Assembly: GCA_902493085.1 (NCBI GenBank)
Contig: CABUOH010000049.1
Coordinates: 1-7,379, forward strand
Length of the DNA: 7,379 bases
Reading direction: 5' to 3'
DNA from: an uncultured Sutterella sp.
GTDB lineage: Bacteria; Pseudomonadota; Gammaproteobacteria; Burkholderiales; Burkholderiaceae_F
A program made the translations under genes and the position numbers. The notes beneath the pieces were generated by a model that searched no databases, was not told the origin of the DNA, and worked only from the letters and a program-made list of their open reading frames with translations. The stretch's first letter is position 1, and each line of letters starts with the position of its first letter. Positions 1 to 5,406 of this stretch are shown piece by piece.

Positions 1-231
1 CTTGTAGAACTCGCCGATCGAAGGAATGTCGAGGAGCTCGGCACGGGCATATTCGTTGATGATGTCTGCCTTTTCCTGCGGAATCACGCCGAGTTCGGCC
101 TGAGCTTTGGCCAGTGCGGCCTCGGTGTCGAGCCATTTCTGAACCCAGGACTTGTCGGAGAAGATTTCACGCATTTCGTCCGTGGAGAACATGCAGCCGT
201 GAATCAGGGAATCAATGGCGGTGGAAGGCAT
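1..231 (-). CDS. Lyase of the fumarase/aspartase (class II) superfamily, N-terminal part only
   Basis: Only the first 77 residues are in the window; the gene continues past the left edge in an open frame. The peptide starts MPSTAIDSLIHG and continues with MFSTDEMREIFSDKSWVQKW and LDTEAALAKAQAELGVIPQE. This is the typical N-terminal region of the adenylosuccinate lyase / 3-carboxy-cis,cis-muconate cycloisomerase / argininosuccinate lyase superfamily: a short FS-x-EM-x-IFSD segment, then a helix of the form W-L-D-x-E-A-A-L-A-x-A. These enzymes are homotetramers that eliminate across a C-N or C-O bond to release fumarate or a related product. The signature loop and catalytic residues lie outside the window, so the substrate cannot be read. 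The start has an AGGA element about 9 bases upstream. A terminator separates it from leuCD, so it probably has its own promoter in the 371-bp gap. The superfamily is fairly sure; the exact enzyme is open. Confidence 0.82.
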   Translation of the reverse strand, partial: MPSTAIDSLIHGCMFSTDEMREIFSDKSWVQKWLDTEAALAKAQAELGVIPQEKADIINEYARAELLDIPSIGEFYK

Positions 232-338
232 GGTGTGCAGTCCTATGAATAATGAGTTTGCTGGAGAGGCCTTGACCTCGGGAAACCGCTCCTCAGCCTC
301 TTGAGCCGCAGGAGCTTGACCTCATTGTGCTGTCCGAT

Positions 339-367
339 CTCAGCCGCCACCCTTGCTGAGCTTTTTT
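339..367 (+). terminator. Terminator-like hairpin with T-run on the plus strand
   Basis: CTCAGC (339-344) pairs with GCTGAG (355-360) across a 10-base loop, and CTTTTTT follows at 361-367. The shape is that of a weak intrinsic terminator reading rightward. No plus-strand gene is visible upstream of it, so it may end a small or antisense transcript, or be chance. The stem is short (6 bp) and the loop long. Confidence 0.3.
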
Positions 368-537
368 GTCTTGCCCTTCATCAAGCCGACCATGGCCTGA
401 GAATGCGGCCTACGCTACAAGCGCAGGAAAAAGCACCTTATGTCTGCTCCATACATATCAAAAGTCACAACCGAACATATTCAAAAACGACTTCCCCCCA
501 GTCCTCAATTCGACTCACAAGCACACCTCATCCCCCC

Positions 538-573
538 TTATGTACCGAACCTTTTTCATTATGTACGGTACAT
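538..573. promoter_or_regulatory. Operator-like repeats: two TTATGTAC copies 21 bp apart, one within a palindrome
   Basis: TTATGTAC occurs at 538-545 and again at 559-566, exactly 21 bp apart, or about two helical turns. The second copy belongs to the palindrome ATGTAC-G-GTACAT (561-573). The first, read as ATGTACCG (540-547), is also the inverted complement of CGGTACAT (566-573). Such spacing and symmetry are typical of sites for a dimeric transcription factor. The likely target is the minus-strand lyase gene about 310 bp downstream. The regulator family cannot be named from the site alone. Confidence 0.45.
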
Positions 574-602
574 TAACCAAGCATTTGTTCGCGCTCATAG
601 AC

Positions 603-634
603 AAAAAAGGGGGACGAGCAACATGCCCGTCCCC
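603..634 (-). terminator. Intrinsic terminator of the leuCD transcript
   Basis: Read on the minus strand, GGGGACGGGC (634-625) pairs with GCTCGTCCCC (619-610), ten pairs with a single G-U, around a 5-base loop. One C and then six T follow (608-603). It begins 36 bases after the leuD stop. This is a textbook Rho-independent terminator and makes it likely that leuCD is a two-gene unit ending here. Confidence 0.9.
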
Positions 635-670
635 TCGTGCGGCGATTTTTGCCTCCCGAATCCAACCGTC

Positions 671-1330
671 TTATCGACTGCAGCCGAATCCTCCTTCGAG
701 GCGCCGCTTCGCCTTTCCGGCGAGCCCCGTCATCCAGGGAAACTCGGCTTCGTGCGCGGCCCTGAAGCGTTCGATCTCCTCGATCTCCCGGAGCGTCGCT
801 GCAGTCATGTCAAGCCCCTCCATGAGCATGGTGCGGTGCCTCGGTGCCACCTCAAAGGGCCAGACGCTTGCGCCCCGGCGAATTTCCCGGCGCACGAGAT
901 CAACCGTGAGCTCAACGGGCGTCGTGTCGGAGAGTGCGTCCATGATCTCGACGGAGACCTCGGGCGCCACGCGGCAGGCGAGCAATCCGTTGTTGAAGCA
1001 GTTCGAGTAGAAGATTTCGCCGAAGCCCGGCGCAATGACAACGCGGATGCCCATCTGCAGGAGGCCCCATACGGCATGCTCGCGACTCGAACCGCAGCCG
1101 AAGTTCGGACCCGCGCAGATGATCGCGGTTTTCTCAAACCCCGGCCGATTGAAGACGCAGTCGGCCCTTGACGAGCCGTCCGGATTGCACCGCATGTTGA
1201 AGAAGACCCCTTGCGCGAGTCCGGATTTGTCGATGCCGCGCAGAAACTGCTTGGGCATGATCTGGTCGGTGTCGCAATTGTCGATCGGAAGCGGTGCGGC
1301 AACGGCCGTGAGCGTGGTGAGTTTGTCCAT
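671..1330 (-). CDS. leuD: 3-isopropylmalate dehydratase small subunit (LeuD) or close paralogue
   Basis: This 219-residue protein is the small, swivel-domain subunit of isopropylmalate isomerase, which with LeuC interconverts 2- and 3-isopropylmalate in cytosolic leucine synthesis. Visible family features are DNCDTDQIMPKQFL (residues 17-30), the signature NFGCGSSREHA (76-86) and the following IRVVIAPGFGEIFYSNCFNNGLL segment. The start is set by the ribosome site GAGGAG (1338-1343) and by family alignment; the frame stays open 69 codons further upstream, but that part overlaps leuC out of frame and does not resemble LeuD. It is somewhat longer than the E. coli protein (about 200 residues), with an added basic C-terminal tail (about residues 203-219). 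The leuC stop is 11 bases upstream, so the two are translationally coupled. A paralogue acting on another 2-substituted malate is possible. Confidence 0.92.
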   Translation of the reverse strand: MDKLTTLTAVAAPLPIDNCDTDQIMPKQFLRGIDKSGLAQGVFFNMRCNPDGSSRADCVFNRPGFEKTAIICAGPNFGCGSSREHAVWGLLQMGIRVVIAPGFGEIFYSNCFNNGLLACRVAPEVSVEIMDALSDTTPVELTVDLVRREIRRGASVWPFEVAPRHRTMLMEGLDMTAATLREIEEIERFRAAHEAEFPWMTGLAGKAKRRLEGGFGCSR

Positions 1331-1337
1331 GATGCTG

Positions 1338-1343
1338 CTCCTC
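1338..1343 (-). promoter_or_regulatory. leuD Shine-Dalgarno overlapping the leuC stop
   Basis: GAGGAG on the minus strand shares bases with the TGA stop of leuC (1342-1344) and lies 7 bases before the leuD ATG (1328-1330). The overlap implies coupled translation of the two subunits and rules out the longer leuD start. Confidence 0.8.
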
Positions 1344-2745
1344 AAAGCCTGCGCCAGTCGGTGAATCTGCCGGCTACGGCTGCGGCCGCGGCCATCTGCG
1401 GGCTCACGAGATGCGTGCGTGCGCCTCGCCCCTGGCGTCCCTCGAAATTGCGGTTCGTCGTGGAGGCGCAGCGAACGCCCGCCTCCAGAATGTCGTCGTT
1501 CATGCAGAGGCAGAGCGAACAGCCGCTCTTTCGCCACTCGAAGCCCGCATCGCGAAAGATCTGCGCCAATCCTTCCTCTTCGGCCCGTCGGCGAACCTCC
1601 ATGGAGCCCGGCACCACTTGGGCGCGAACGCCCGGCGCCACATGCCGCCCCTTGAGCACGGCCGCTGCGGCGCGCAGATCCGCCAGCCGCGCATTGGTGC
1701 AGGAGCCGATGAAGACATGCTGAACCGGCACGCCTTCGAGCACCATGCCCGGCTCCAGTCCCTGATAAGCGAGGCCGCGCTCGGCGGCCGCGCGGGCAAT
1801 CGGATCTTCAAAGTCATCCGGCGACGGGATCGCCTCGTCGATCGCCGCACACTGGTCCGGGCTCGTTCCCCAGGTGACCATGGGCTTGACGCACGAGGCA
1901 TCCAAAACGATCGTCCGGTCGTAGGCCGCGCCTTCGTCAGGCGCAAGCGTGCTCCAGTAGGCGCGGGCAGCCTCAAGCCCGGCTCCCCTGAGAGCCGGCG
2001 CATGCGCTTCGACCCAAGCTGCCGTCTTCTCGTCGGGCGCAATCAGCGCTCCTCGTGCTCCCGCCTCAACCGTCAGATTGCAGAGCGTCATGCGGCCTTC
2101 GACCGACAGGGCAGCAATCGCTTCTCCCTGATATTCGACCACGTGGCCGAGCGCCCCGCGGGCGCTGATCGTGCGCAACACCGTGAGTGCGAGATCCTTG
2201 GCCGTCGCCCCCTCGGGAAGCCTGCCCTCAATGCGTATGAGCATCGTCCGGGCGAGCCGGTAGACGAGCGTCTGCGTCGCAAGAATGTGTTCGATTTCGG
2301 AAGTCCCGATGCCGAAGCCCAGAGCGCCGAGCGCACCGTGGGTCGTCGTGTGACTGTCTCCGCAGATGACGACCATGCCCGGACGCACGAGCCCCTGCTC
2401 GTCCACCACGACATGCTCGATGCCCTGATGAGCGTCGTTCGGGCCGTAAAAGGCCTCGATGCCGTTGCGCCGGCAGTTGTCCTCGAGCGTTTGTGCCTGC
2501 CGCAGCGAGGCCGCATCGGCAATGACGCGCGGCGAGACGTCCGCGCTCGGAATAATGTGGTCGACCACGCAGAGATGCGCGTCGGGCGCAAAAGCCTTCA
2601 CGCCTCGCTCGACGAGGCCTGCAAAAGCCTGCGGGCTCGTATATTCGTTGGCAAAGTGCAGGTCTGCGTAGAGAAGAACGGTGTTCTCGTCTATCGTGCG
2701 CACCACGTGCTTATCAAGAATCTTCTGGTACAGGGTCCGGGCCAT
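1342..2745 (-). CDS. leuC: 3-isopropylmalate dehydratase large subunit (LeuC) or close paralogue
   Basis: This 467-residue aconitase-superfamily protein is the catalytic, iron-sulfur subunit of isopropylmalate isomerase and matches the usual bacterial LeuC length (about 466). The start MARTLYQKILDKHVV is typical. The expected [4Fe-4S] ligands are present: C349 in FIGSCTN and C409 and C412 in SGCSLC. Other conserved blocks are CGDSHTTTHGALGALGFGIGTSE (128-150), EGRMTLCN (216-223), the CASTTNRNFEGRQG segment (426-439) and the terminal THLVSPQMAAAAAV. GGAG precedes the ATG by 8 bases. In the N-terminal substrate region it reads LYADLHFANEYTSPQAF where common LeuC proteins have VHEV before TSPQAF, a small departure that leaves room for a related substrate. 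It is upstream of and coupled to leuD, and downstream of a large palindrome that may control it. Confidence 0.93.
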   Translation of the reverse strand: MARTLYQKILDKHVVRTIDENTVLLYADLHFANEYTSPQAFAGLVERGVKAFAPDAHLCVVDHIIPSADVSPRVIADAASLRQAQTLEDNCRRNGIEAFYGPNDAHQGIEHVVVDEQGLVRPGMVVICGDSHTTTHGALGALGFGIGTSEIEHILATQTLVYRLARTMLIRIEGRLPEGATAKDLALTVLRTISARGALGHVVEYQGEAIAALSVEGRMTLCNLTVEAGARGALIAPDEKTAAWVEAHAPALRGAGLEAARAYWSTLAPDEGAAYDRTIVLDASCVKPMVTWGTSPDQCAAIDEAIPSPDDFEDPIARAAAERGLAYQGLEPGMVLEGVPVQHVFIGSCTNARLADLRAAAAVLKGRHVAPGVRAQVVPGSMEVRRRAEEEGLAQIFRDAGFEWRKSGCSLCLCMNDDILEAGVRCASTTNRNFEGRQGRGARTHLVSPQMAAAAAVAGRFTDWRRL

Positions 2746-2772
2746 GGCGGCTTCTCCAAATGCGGCCGTTCC

Positions 2773-2800
2773 CAGGCGATGCTCTCAAGGAGAGCGCCTG
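2773..2800 (-). promoter_or_regulatory. Stem-loop in the leuC leader
   Basis: On the minus strand CAGGC-GCTCTC (2800-2790) pairs with GAGAGC (2786-2781) and GCCTG (2777-2773), with a 3-base loop and a 3-base bulge. That is 11 pairs lying between the proposed promoter and the leuC start, about 27 bases before the ATG. There is no T-run after it, so it is not an intrinsic terminator; it may affect leuC translation or mRNA stability. I see no leucine-rich leader peptide. Confidence 0.4.
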
Positions 2801-2817
2801 AGGGTGACGGCATCTTG

Positions 2818-2847
2818 TTTATAGAAAATCTTACATCCAAATGTAGA
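2818..2847 (-). promoter_or_regulatory. Possible leuC promoter
   Basis: On the minus strand TCTACA (2847-2842) and TATAAA (2823-2818) are separated by 18 bases. They match four and five of the six sigma-70 consensus positions. The site lies in the only A+T-rich patch upstream of leuC and overlaps the palindrome at 2824-2852. This gives a leader of roughly 65 bases. The -35 is weak, which would fit an activator-dependent promoter. Confidence 0.35.
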
Positions 2848-2852
2848 TTTTC
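2824..2852. promoter_or_regulatory. Large near-palindrome upstream of leuC, probable operator
   Basis: GAAAATCTTACAT (2824-2836) is mirrored by ATGTAGATTTTC (2841-2852) around CCAA, with a single extra T as the only defect: 12 matched pairs per arm. The small palindrome CGTATACG (2852-2859) abuts it. The size and placement, about 80-110 bases before the leuC start and over the candidate promoter, suggest binding by a dimeric regulator. LysR-type control of leu genes is common in proteobacteria, but the protein cannot be deduced here. Confidence 0.5.
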
Positions 2853-2904
2853 GTATACGTAAAGTCCCTTAGACGATCCTGCTCATGCCCCGCAGACTCG
2901 GCCG

Positions 2905-2926
2905 TTCCCGCGCCCTTCGGGCGGAA
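2905..2926 (-). terminator. Weak hairpin after the rhodanese gene
   Basis: On the minus strand CGCCC-GAA-GGGCG (2923-2911) forms a stem, extendable by TTCC/GGAA pairing with a bulge. It starts a few bases after the rhodanese stop. No T-run follows, so it is not a convincing intrinsic terminator; read-through into leuC cannot be excluded. Confidence 0.25.
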
Positions 2927-2929
2927 AGC

Positions 2930-3256
2930 TCAGCGCACGAGCTCGTAGGGCCACTGCACGACGCCGAGAAAGTTTCGAACGTCGCGGTAGCCGCTTGCCG
3001 CCATGATCCGGCCGCCGACGTCGCTTCGGCGTCCCGAGCGGCAATAGATGAGCACGGTCTTGTTCACGTCGGGGCATTCGGGAAGAATGCGACCCATGCG
3101 GATGTCGCCCAAGGGCACGTTGACGGCACCGGGCACGTGTCCCGTCGCAAATTCGGCGGGTTCGCGCACGTCAAGAATCACGACGTCGTCGCCCATCATG
3201 GCCTTGGCCTCCTCGGGCGTAATCGTGAAGAAGCCTTCCTGGGCGTGGTCATCCAT
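2930..3256 (-). CDS. Single-domain rhodanese-like protein
   Basis: This 108-residue protein is one rhodanese domain. It has the entry motif VVILDVREPAEFATGHVPGAVNVPL (25-49), the catalytic loop CRSGRRS with the persulfide-carrying C72 (72-78), and the closing region SGYRDVRNFLGVVQWPYELVR. Proteins of this size (GlpE/PspE-like) transfer sulfane sulfur from thiosulfate or a persulfide donor to cyanide or a thiol acceptor in vitro; the physiological acceptor here is unknown. There is no signal peptide, so it should be cytosolic. The start at 3256 is chosen because a perfect AGGAGG lies 6 bases upstream (3263-3268), while the more distal ATG at 3277 lies before that ribosome site. It sits between the unknown acidic gene and leuC, separated from both by hairpins, and is probably its own short unit. 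Confidence 0.93.
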   Translation of the reverse strand: MDDHAQEGFFTITPEEAKAMMGDDVVILDVREPAEFATGHVPGAVNVPLGDIRMGRILPECPDVNKTVLIYCRSGRRSDVGGRIMAASGYRDVRNFLGVVQWPYELVR

Positions 3257-3262
3257 GTCGAA

Positions 3263-3268
3263 CCTCCT
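3263..3268 (-). promoter_or_regulatory. Strong ribosome binding site of the rhodanese gene
   Basis: AGGAGG on the minus strand, 6 bases before the ATG at 3256-3254. It decides the start in favour of MDDHAQEG over the upstream in-frame ATG at 3277, which would put the ribosome site inside the coding sequence. Confidence 0.85.
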
Positions 3269-3286
3269 GAAAAACAATGTGCATGC

Positions 3287-3328
3287 AAAAATTCGGCACG
3301 CTCCGGTCTAGTACCGGATGCGTGCCGA
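3287..3328 (-). terminator. Strong intrinsic terminator after the unknown acidic gene
   Basis: Read on the minus strand, TCGGCACGC (3328-3320), one bulged A and TCCGGT (3318-3313) pair with ACCGGA (3307-3302) and GCGTGCCGA (3301-3293) around the loop ACTAG. One A and five T follow (3291-3287). That is fifteen pairs with one bulge, a textbook Rho-independent terminator, 47 bases after the stop codon at 3376. It also lies only about 37 bases before the rhodanese start, so it insulates the two genes unless the rhodanese promoter lies upstream of it. Confidence 0.9.
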
Positions 3329-3356
3329 TTGTAGCCTACCTGCGACGCCCGCTGAA
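3328..3356 (-). promoter_or_regulatory. Possible promoter for the rhodanese gene, just ahead of the terminator hairpin
   Basis: TACAAT (3333-3328) matches five of six -10 positions and stands 17 bases from TTCAGC (3356-3351), a poor -35. If used, the transcript would begin essentially at the terminator hairpin and the rhodanese mRNA would depend on read-through. It may instead be a chance match. Confidence 0.25.
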
Positions 3357-3363
3357 GCGGGCG
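3346..3363 (-). repeat. GC-rich stem-loop just after the unknown acidic gene
   Basis: CGCCCGC and GCGGGCG form a perfect 7-bp stem around TTCA, 12 bases after the stop codon at 3376. There is no T-run, so this is likely an accessory stem for 3'-end protection or for the terminator that follows. Confidence 0.5.
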
Positions 3364-3375
3364 AACAGCGAACGG

Positions 3376-5268
3376 TCAGTGCTCGGGCGACTGATCTTCG
3401 TCCGCCATGTCGTCTCCGTTCAGTTCCCCGGCATATTCCTCATGCTTGGCTCGAGCAACCTCCGACTGATCCCCGAACCACGTCGCCAGGCTGAAGAGGA
3501 AGGCCTGATTTTCAAAGGGAGCTTCAATCAGCTTGGAAAGGCGCTTGCGCTTCTTCGGCGGGAGCTCGAGCATGAAATGTGCCAGCAAGCCGAGATGGTA
3601 CAGGGCCTCCTGCAGCAAGCGCGCGTCCTCCCGCTCAAGGTTCGTCAACGCCGCGTCAAAGCGTTCAAGCGGCCTCAGCAACATCTCGATGGCCTCATCC
3701 TCGCTCAGGCTGCGTTTTCTTCCGATCAGGTCTTCAAATCGGTTTTCGGGAATGCGCGCCTGCGGCATCCCCAGGAAGAATTCGCCTGCGGGTTCGACTT
3801 CAAACATGATCATGCGTGCCGCTCCCGACGACAAGCCCACCGTCTCGACGAACGTTTTTGAGAGCTGCTTATCCATGAGCAGCTCGTTCGCAGCGTGGAA
3901 CGTCGCCTGTACGATGAAAGAGGTGCGATAAAAATCGAGCTCGTCCAAGTCGCGCCGAACGTCGGACATCAGTCCTTCGGCGTCTTCAAACCATCCCATC
4001 TCGTCGTCATCGTCGAAATCTTCGTCGAAATCTTCCTCGTACTCGCCCTCTTCTTCACGTTGAAGAGCCTCGTAGCTTCTGGCCACCCCCTTGAGCTGCT
4101 CGTCCGTGATCAGGTTGAAAAGCTGTGAAAGCATGACCGCAGCCGAAGAGGGCGCGCTGTCATCGACGTCAGCCTGAGAAACGACATCGAGGAGTTCGCA
4201 GTCATCCTTGCCTTCTGCGCGGCAGCAGGCCCGAATCAGATGAGCGAAGACGATGTAGACCGGATACTGCTCGCCATGCTTGGCAAAGGCCTTGGCAAGC
4301 GGCTTGACGGCCTCATCAAGCTCATCGGGGAGCATTGCGGGATTGAAGTTCTTCAGCTCCTTTTGGAGTTCGTCCGCAGCCTTGATCGATTCGAATATCT
4401 GGCCCGAGACGGCTTCGCACGCCGCCGGATCGTCCTCCATGTTTTTCCTGAGAGTCTCTTCCCAGGCGTTGACGCTGCCCTGCGCCATGGCAAGACCGAC
4501 CTTGAGCAGTTCGTTGTGAATGAAGGCCATGCGCTGCCGGCCGTTCTTCGAAAGCGTGCGGGCGGTGCTCAGAATGTTCTCGGCCGTGATGATGACGTTG
4601 TCGACTTCCAGATTCTTCTTGAAGTTCTCCCGAAGCATCTCCATCAGCTCGACCGACGGCTCCTGCTCAAAGCTCGACAAGTCATCAAAAAAGTTCCAGA
4701 GCGCACCGTCCTCGCGCATCGCAATCTGGCGCTCGATTCCAGCCTCATCCAGGCCGCAGCGCTCGAGACGCGCATGCCACTCGTCCCGCTCCTCCTCATG
4801 GAGGCCGAGATCATCAAGTGCCCAGCAGACCGAATCAAGGGCGCAAACCAGGCATTCGGTCTTGAGAGGATCGTCGAGCCTCATGACCGCCCTCTCCATA
4901 ATGTCGCACTGCGCCTTCATGTCCACATCATCTCTTTGAGCCTCAAACGCCGCGGCGTCCTCCTTGAGAAAATCCCGAAGCTTGCGGCATTCGACAATCT
5001 GTTCCCCGTTCACATCGGACGCCTTGACAAGCTCCTTCTGAAAAACCTCGACGGGGTCGCGATCCTGAAGAAGCGTGTCCACAACCTCAAGCATGCCGTT
5101 GTGCATGTAGGCAAAGATCGGGCGGGCCTCCTGCGGCAGCTGCCGGTAGGCTTCGAGAAGCTCGTCTGCCTTGAAAAGGTCGAACAGATCGAGGTGAGAA
5201 CATGCGGTCCCGTCCACAACGTCATCGGCGGGATCAAGCGCTTGTGCGCTGATGGGCTTTTTGGCCAT
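3376..5268 (-). CDS. Uncharacterised acidic, probably all-helical 630-residue protein
   Basis: I do not recognise this protein and assign no function. It starts MAKKPISAQALDPADDVVDG, with AAGGAG 6 bases before the ATG, so the start is solid. It has no signal peptide or membrane segment and should be a soluble cytosolic protein. The composition is strongly acidic and helix-forming. An extreme acidic run, EEEGEYEEDFDEDFDDDDE, lies at residues 405-423 and looks like a disordered linker between an N-terminal region (about 25-400) and a C-terminal one (about 425-610). There are eleven cysteines, all before residue 358. By eye, segments around YMHNGMLEVVDTLLQ (54-68), FIHNELLKVGLAMAQ (249-263) and FHAANELLMD (457-466) resemble each other, suggesting a repeated helical unit of about 200 residues. 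A basic patch, PPKKRKRLSK, lies at 570-579. It follows purF behind a possible attenuator and ends at a strong terminator. Confidence 0.85.
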   Translation of the reverse strand: MAKKPISAQALDPADDVVDGTACSHLDLFDLFKADELLEAYRQLPQEARPIFAYMHNGMLEVVDTLLQDRDPVEVFQKELVKASDVNGEQIVECRKLRDFLKEDAAAFEAQRDDVDMKAQCDIMERAVMRLDDPLKTECLVCALDSVCWALDDLGLHEEERDEWHARLERCGLDEAGIERQIAMREDGALWNFFDDLSSFEQEPSVELMEMLRENFKKNLEVDNVIITAENILSTARTLSKNGRQRMAFIHNELLKVGLAMAQGSVNAWEETLRKNMEDDPAACEAVSGQIFESIKAADELQKELKNFNPAMLPDELDEAVKPLAKAFAKHGEQYPVYIVFAHLIRACCRAEGKDDCELLDVVSQADVDDSAPSSAAVMLSQLFNLITDEQLKGVARSYEALQREEEGEYEEDFDEDFDDDDEMGWFEDAEGLMSDVRRDLDELDFYRTSFIVQATFHAANELLMDKQLSKTFVETVGLSSGAARMIMFEVEPAGEFFLGMPQARIPENRFEDLIGRKRSLSEDEAIEMLLRPLERFDAALTNLEREDARLLQEALYHLGLLAHFMLELPPKKRKRLSKLIEAPFENQAFLFSLATWFGDQSEVARAKHEEYAGELNGDDMADEDQSPEH

Positions 5269-5301
5269 GAGGCTCTCCTTGTGCTGGCGGCCCGCACCAC
5301 T

Positions 5302-5386
5302 TGCTGCAGGCCTTTGCGCAAGCTTAGCAAAGACTCCGAAAAAGCGTCTCCCCCTTCGCCGCGCAAAGGCGAAGACGCCTGCAGCA
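5302..5386 (-). promoter_or_regulatory. Interrupted 18-bp inverted repeat enclosing the purF terminator (possible alternative fold)
   Basis: On the minus strand the 18-mer GCGCAAAGGCCTGCAGCA (5319-5302) is fully complementary to TGCTGCAGG (5386-5378) plus CCTTTGCGC (5369-5361), with 8 extra bases between those two blocks. The long stem would use bases that also form the 5' arm and loop of the terminator at 5339-5378, so the two folds compete. That is the layout of an attenuator, although no ligand-binding domain or leader peptide is visible. It lies between the purF stop and the start of the acidic protein gene. Confidence 0.45.
5339..5378 (-). terminator. Bulged intrinsic terminator downstream of purF
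   Basis: On the minus strand GCGTC-TTCGCC (5378-5368) pairs with GGCGAA (5360-5355) and GACGC (5348-5344), with a 7-base loop and a 6-base G-rich bulge on the 3' side. TTTTT follows at 5343-5339. Eleven pairs plus a T-run make it a credible terminator about 30 bases after the purF stop; the bulge makes it weaker than the others in this window. Confidence 0.65.
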
Positions 5387-5406
5387 GAAGCGCCTCAAGC
5401 CAAAAC

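Larger units (their letters stand above)
232..602. other. Non-coding stretch between the leuD terminator and the lyase gene
   Basis: There is no credible gene here: the open frames crossing it lack ribosome sites and family-like sequence. The part from about 430 to 605 is visibly richer in A+T than the flanking genes and holds the TTATGTAC repeats and palindrome, so it is the likely control region for the minus-strand lyase gene. The part from 241 to 370 holds a 9-bp direct repeat (CTTGACCTC at 271-279 and 315-323), a 6-bp inverted repeat (288-293 with 310-315) and a plus-strand hairpin followed by a T-run at 339-367. I could not place a convincing -35/-10 pair. Confidence 0.6.

Noticed and set aside
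366..1171. Plus-strand open frames of 214 and 243 residues over the lyase-leuD gap
   Set aside because: They run through the leuD terminator and then antisense to leuD, with no family-like sequence or ribosome site. The gap is better read as control DNA.
1331..1537. 69-residue N-terminal extension of LeuD
   Set aside because: It overlaps leuC in another frame, is Arg-rich without family similarity, and skips the good ribosome site before the ATG at 1330.
2746..2813. Short leader reading frame beginning ATGCCG upstream of leuC (possible attenuator peptide)
   Set aside because: It has no ribosome site, no run of Leu codons, and runs into leuC out of frame, so it does not look like a leu leader peptide.
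1411..2862. 483-residue plus-strand open frame opposite leuC
   Set aside because: It is a mirror of leuC, whose family motifs are unmistakable, with low-complexity Arg/Ala-rich content and no ribosome site.
3257..3277. Upstream ATG adding seven residues to the rhodanese
   Set aside because: The AGGAGG ribosome site lies downstream of that ATG, so translation must start at 3256.
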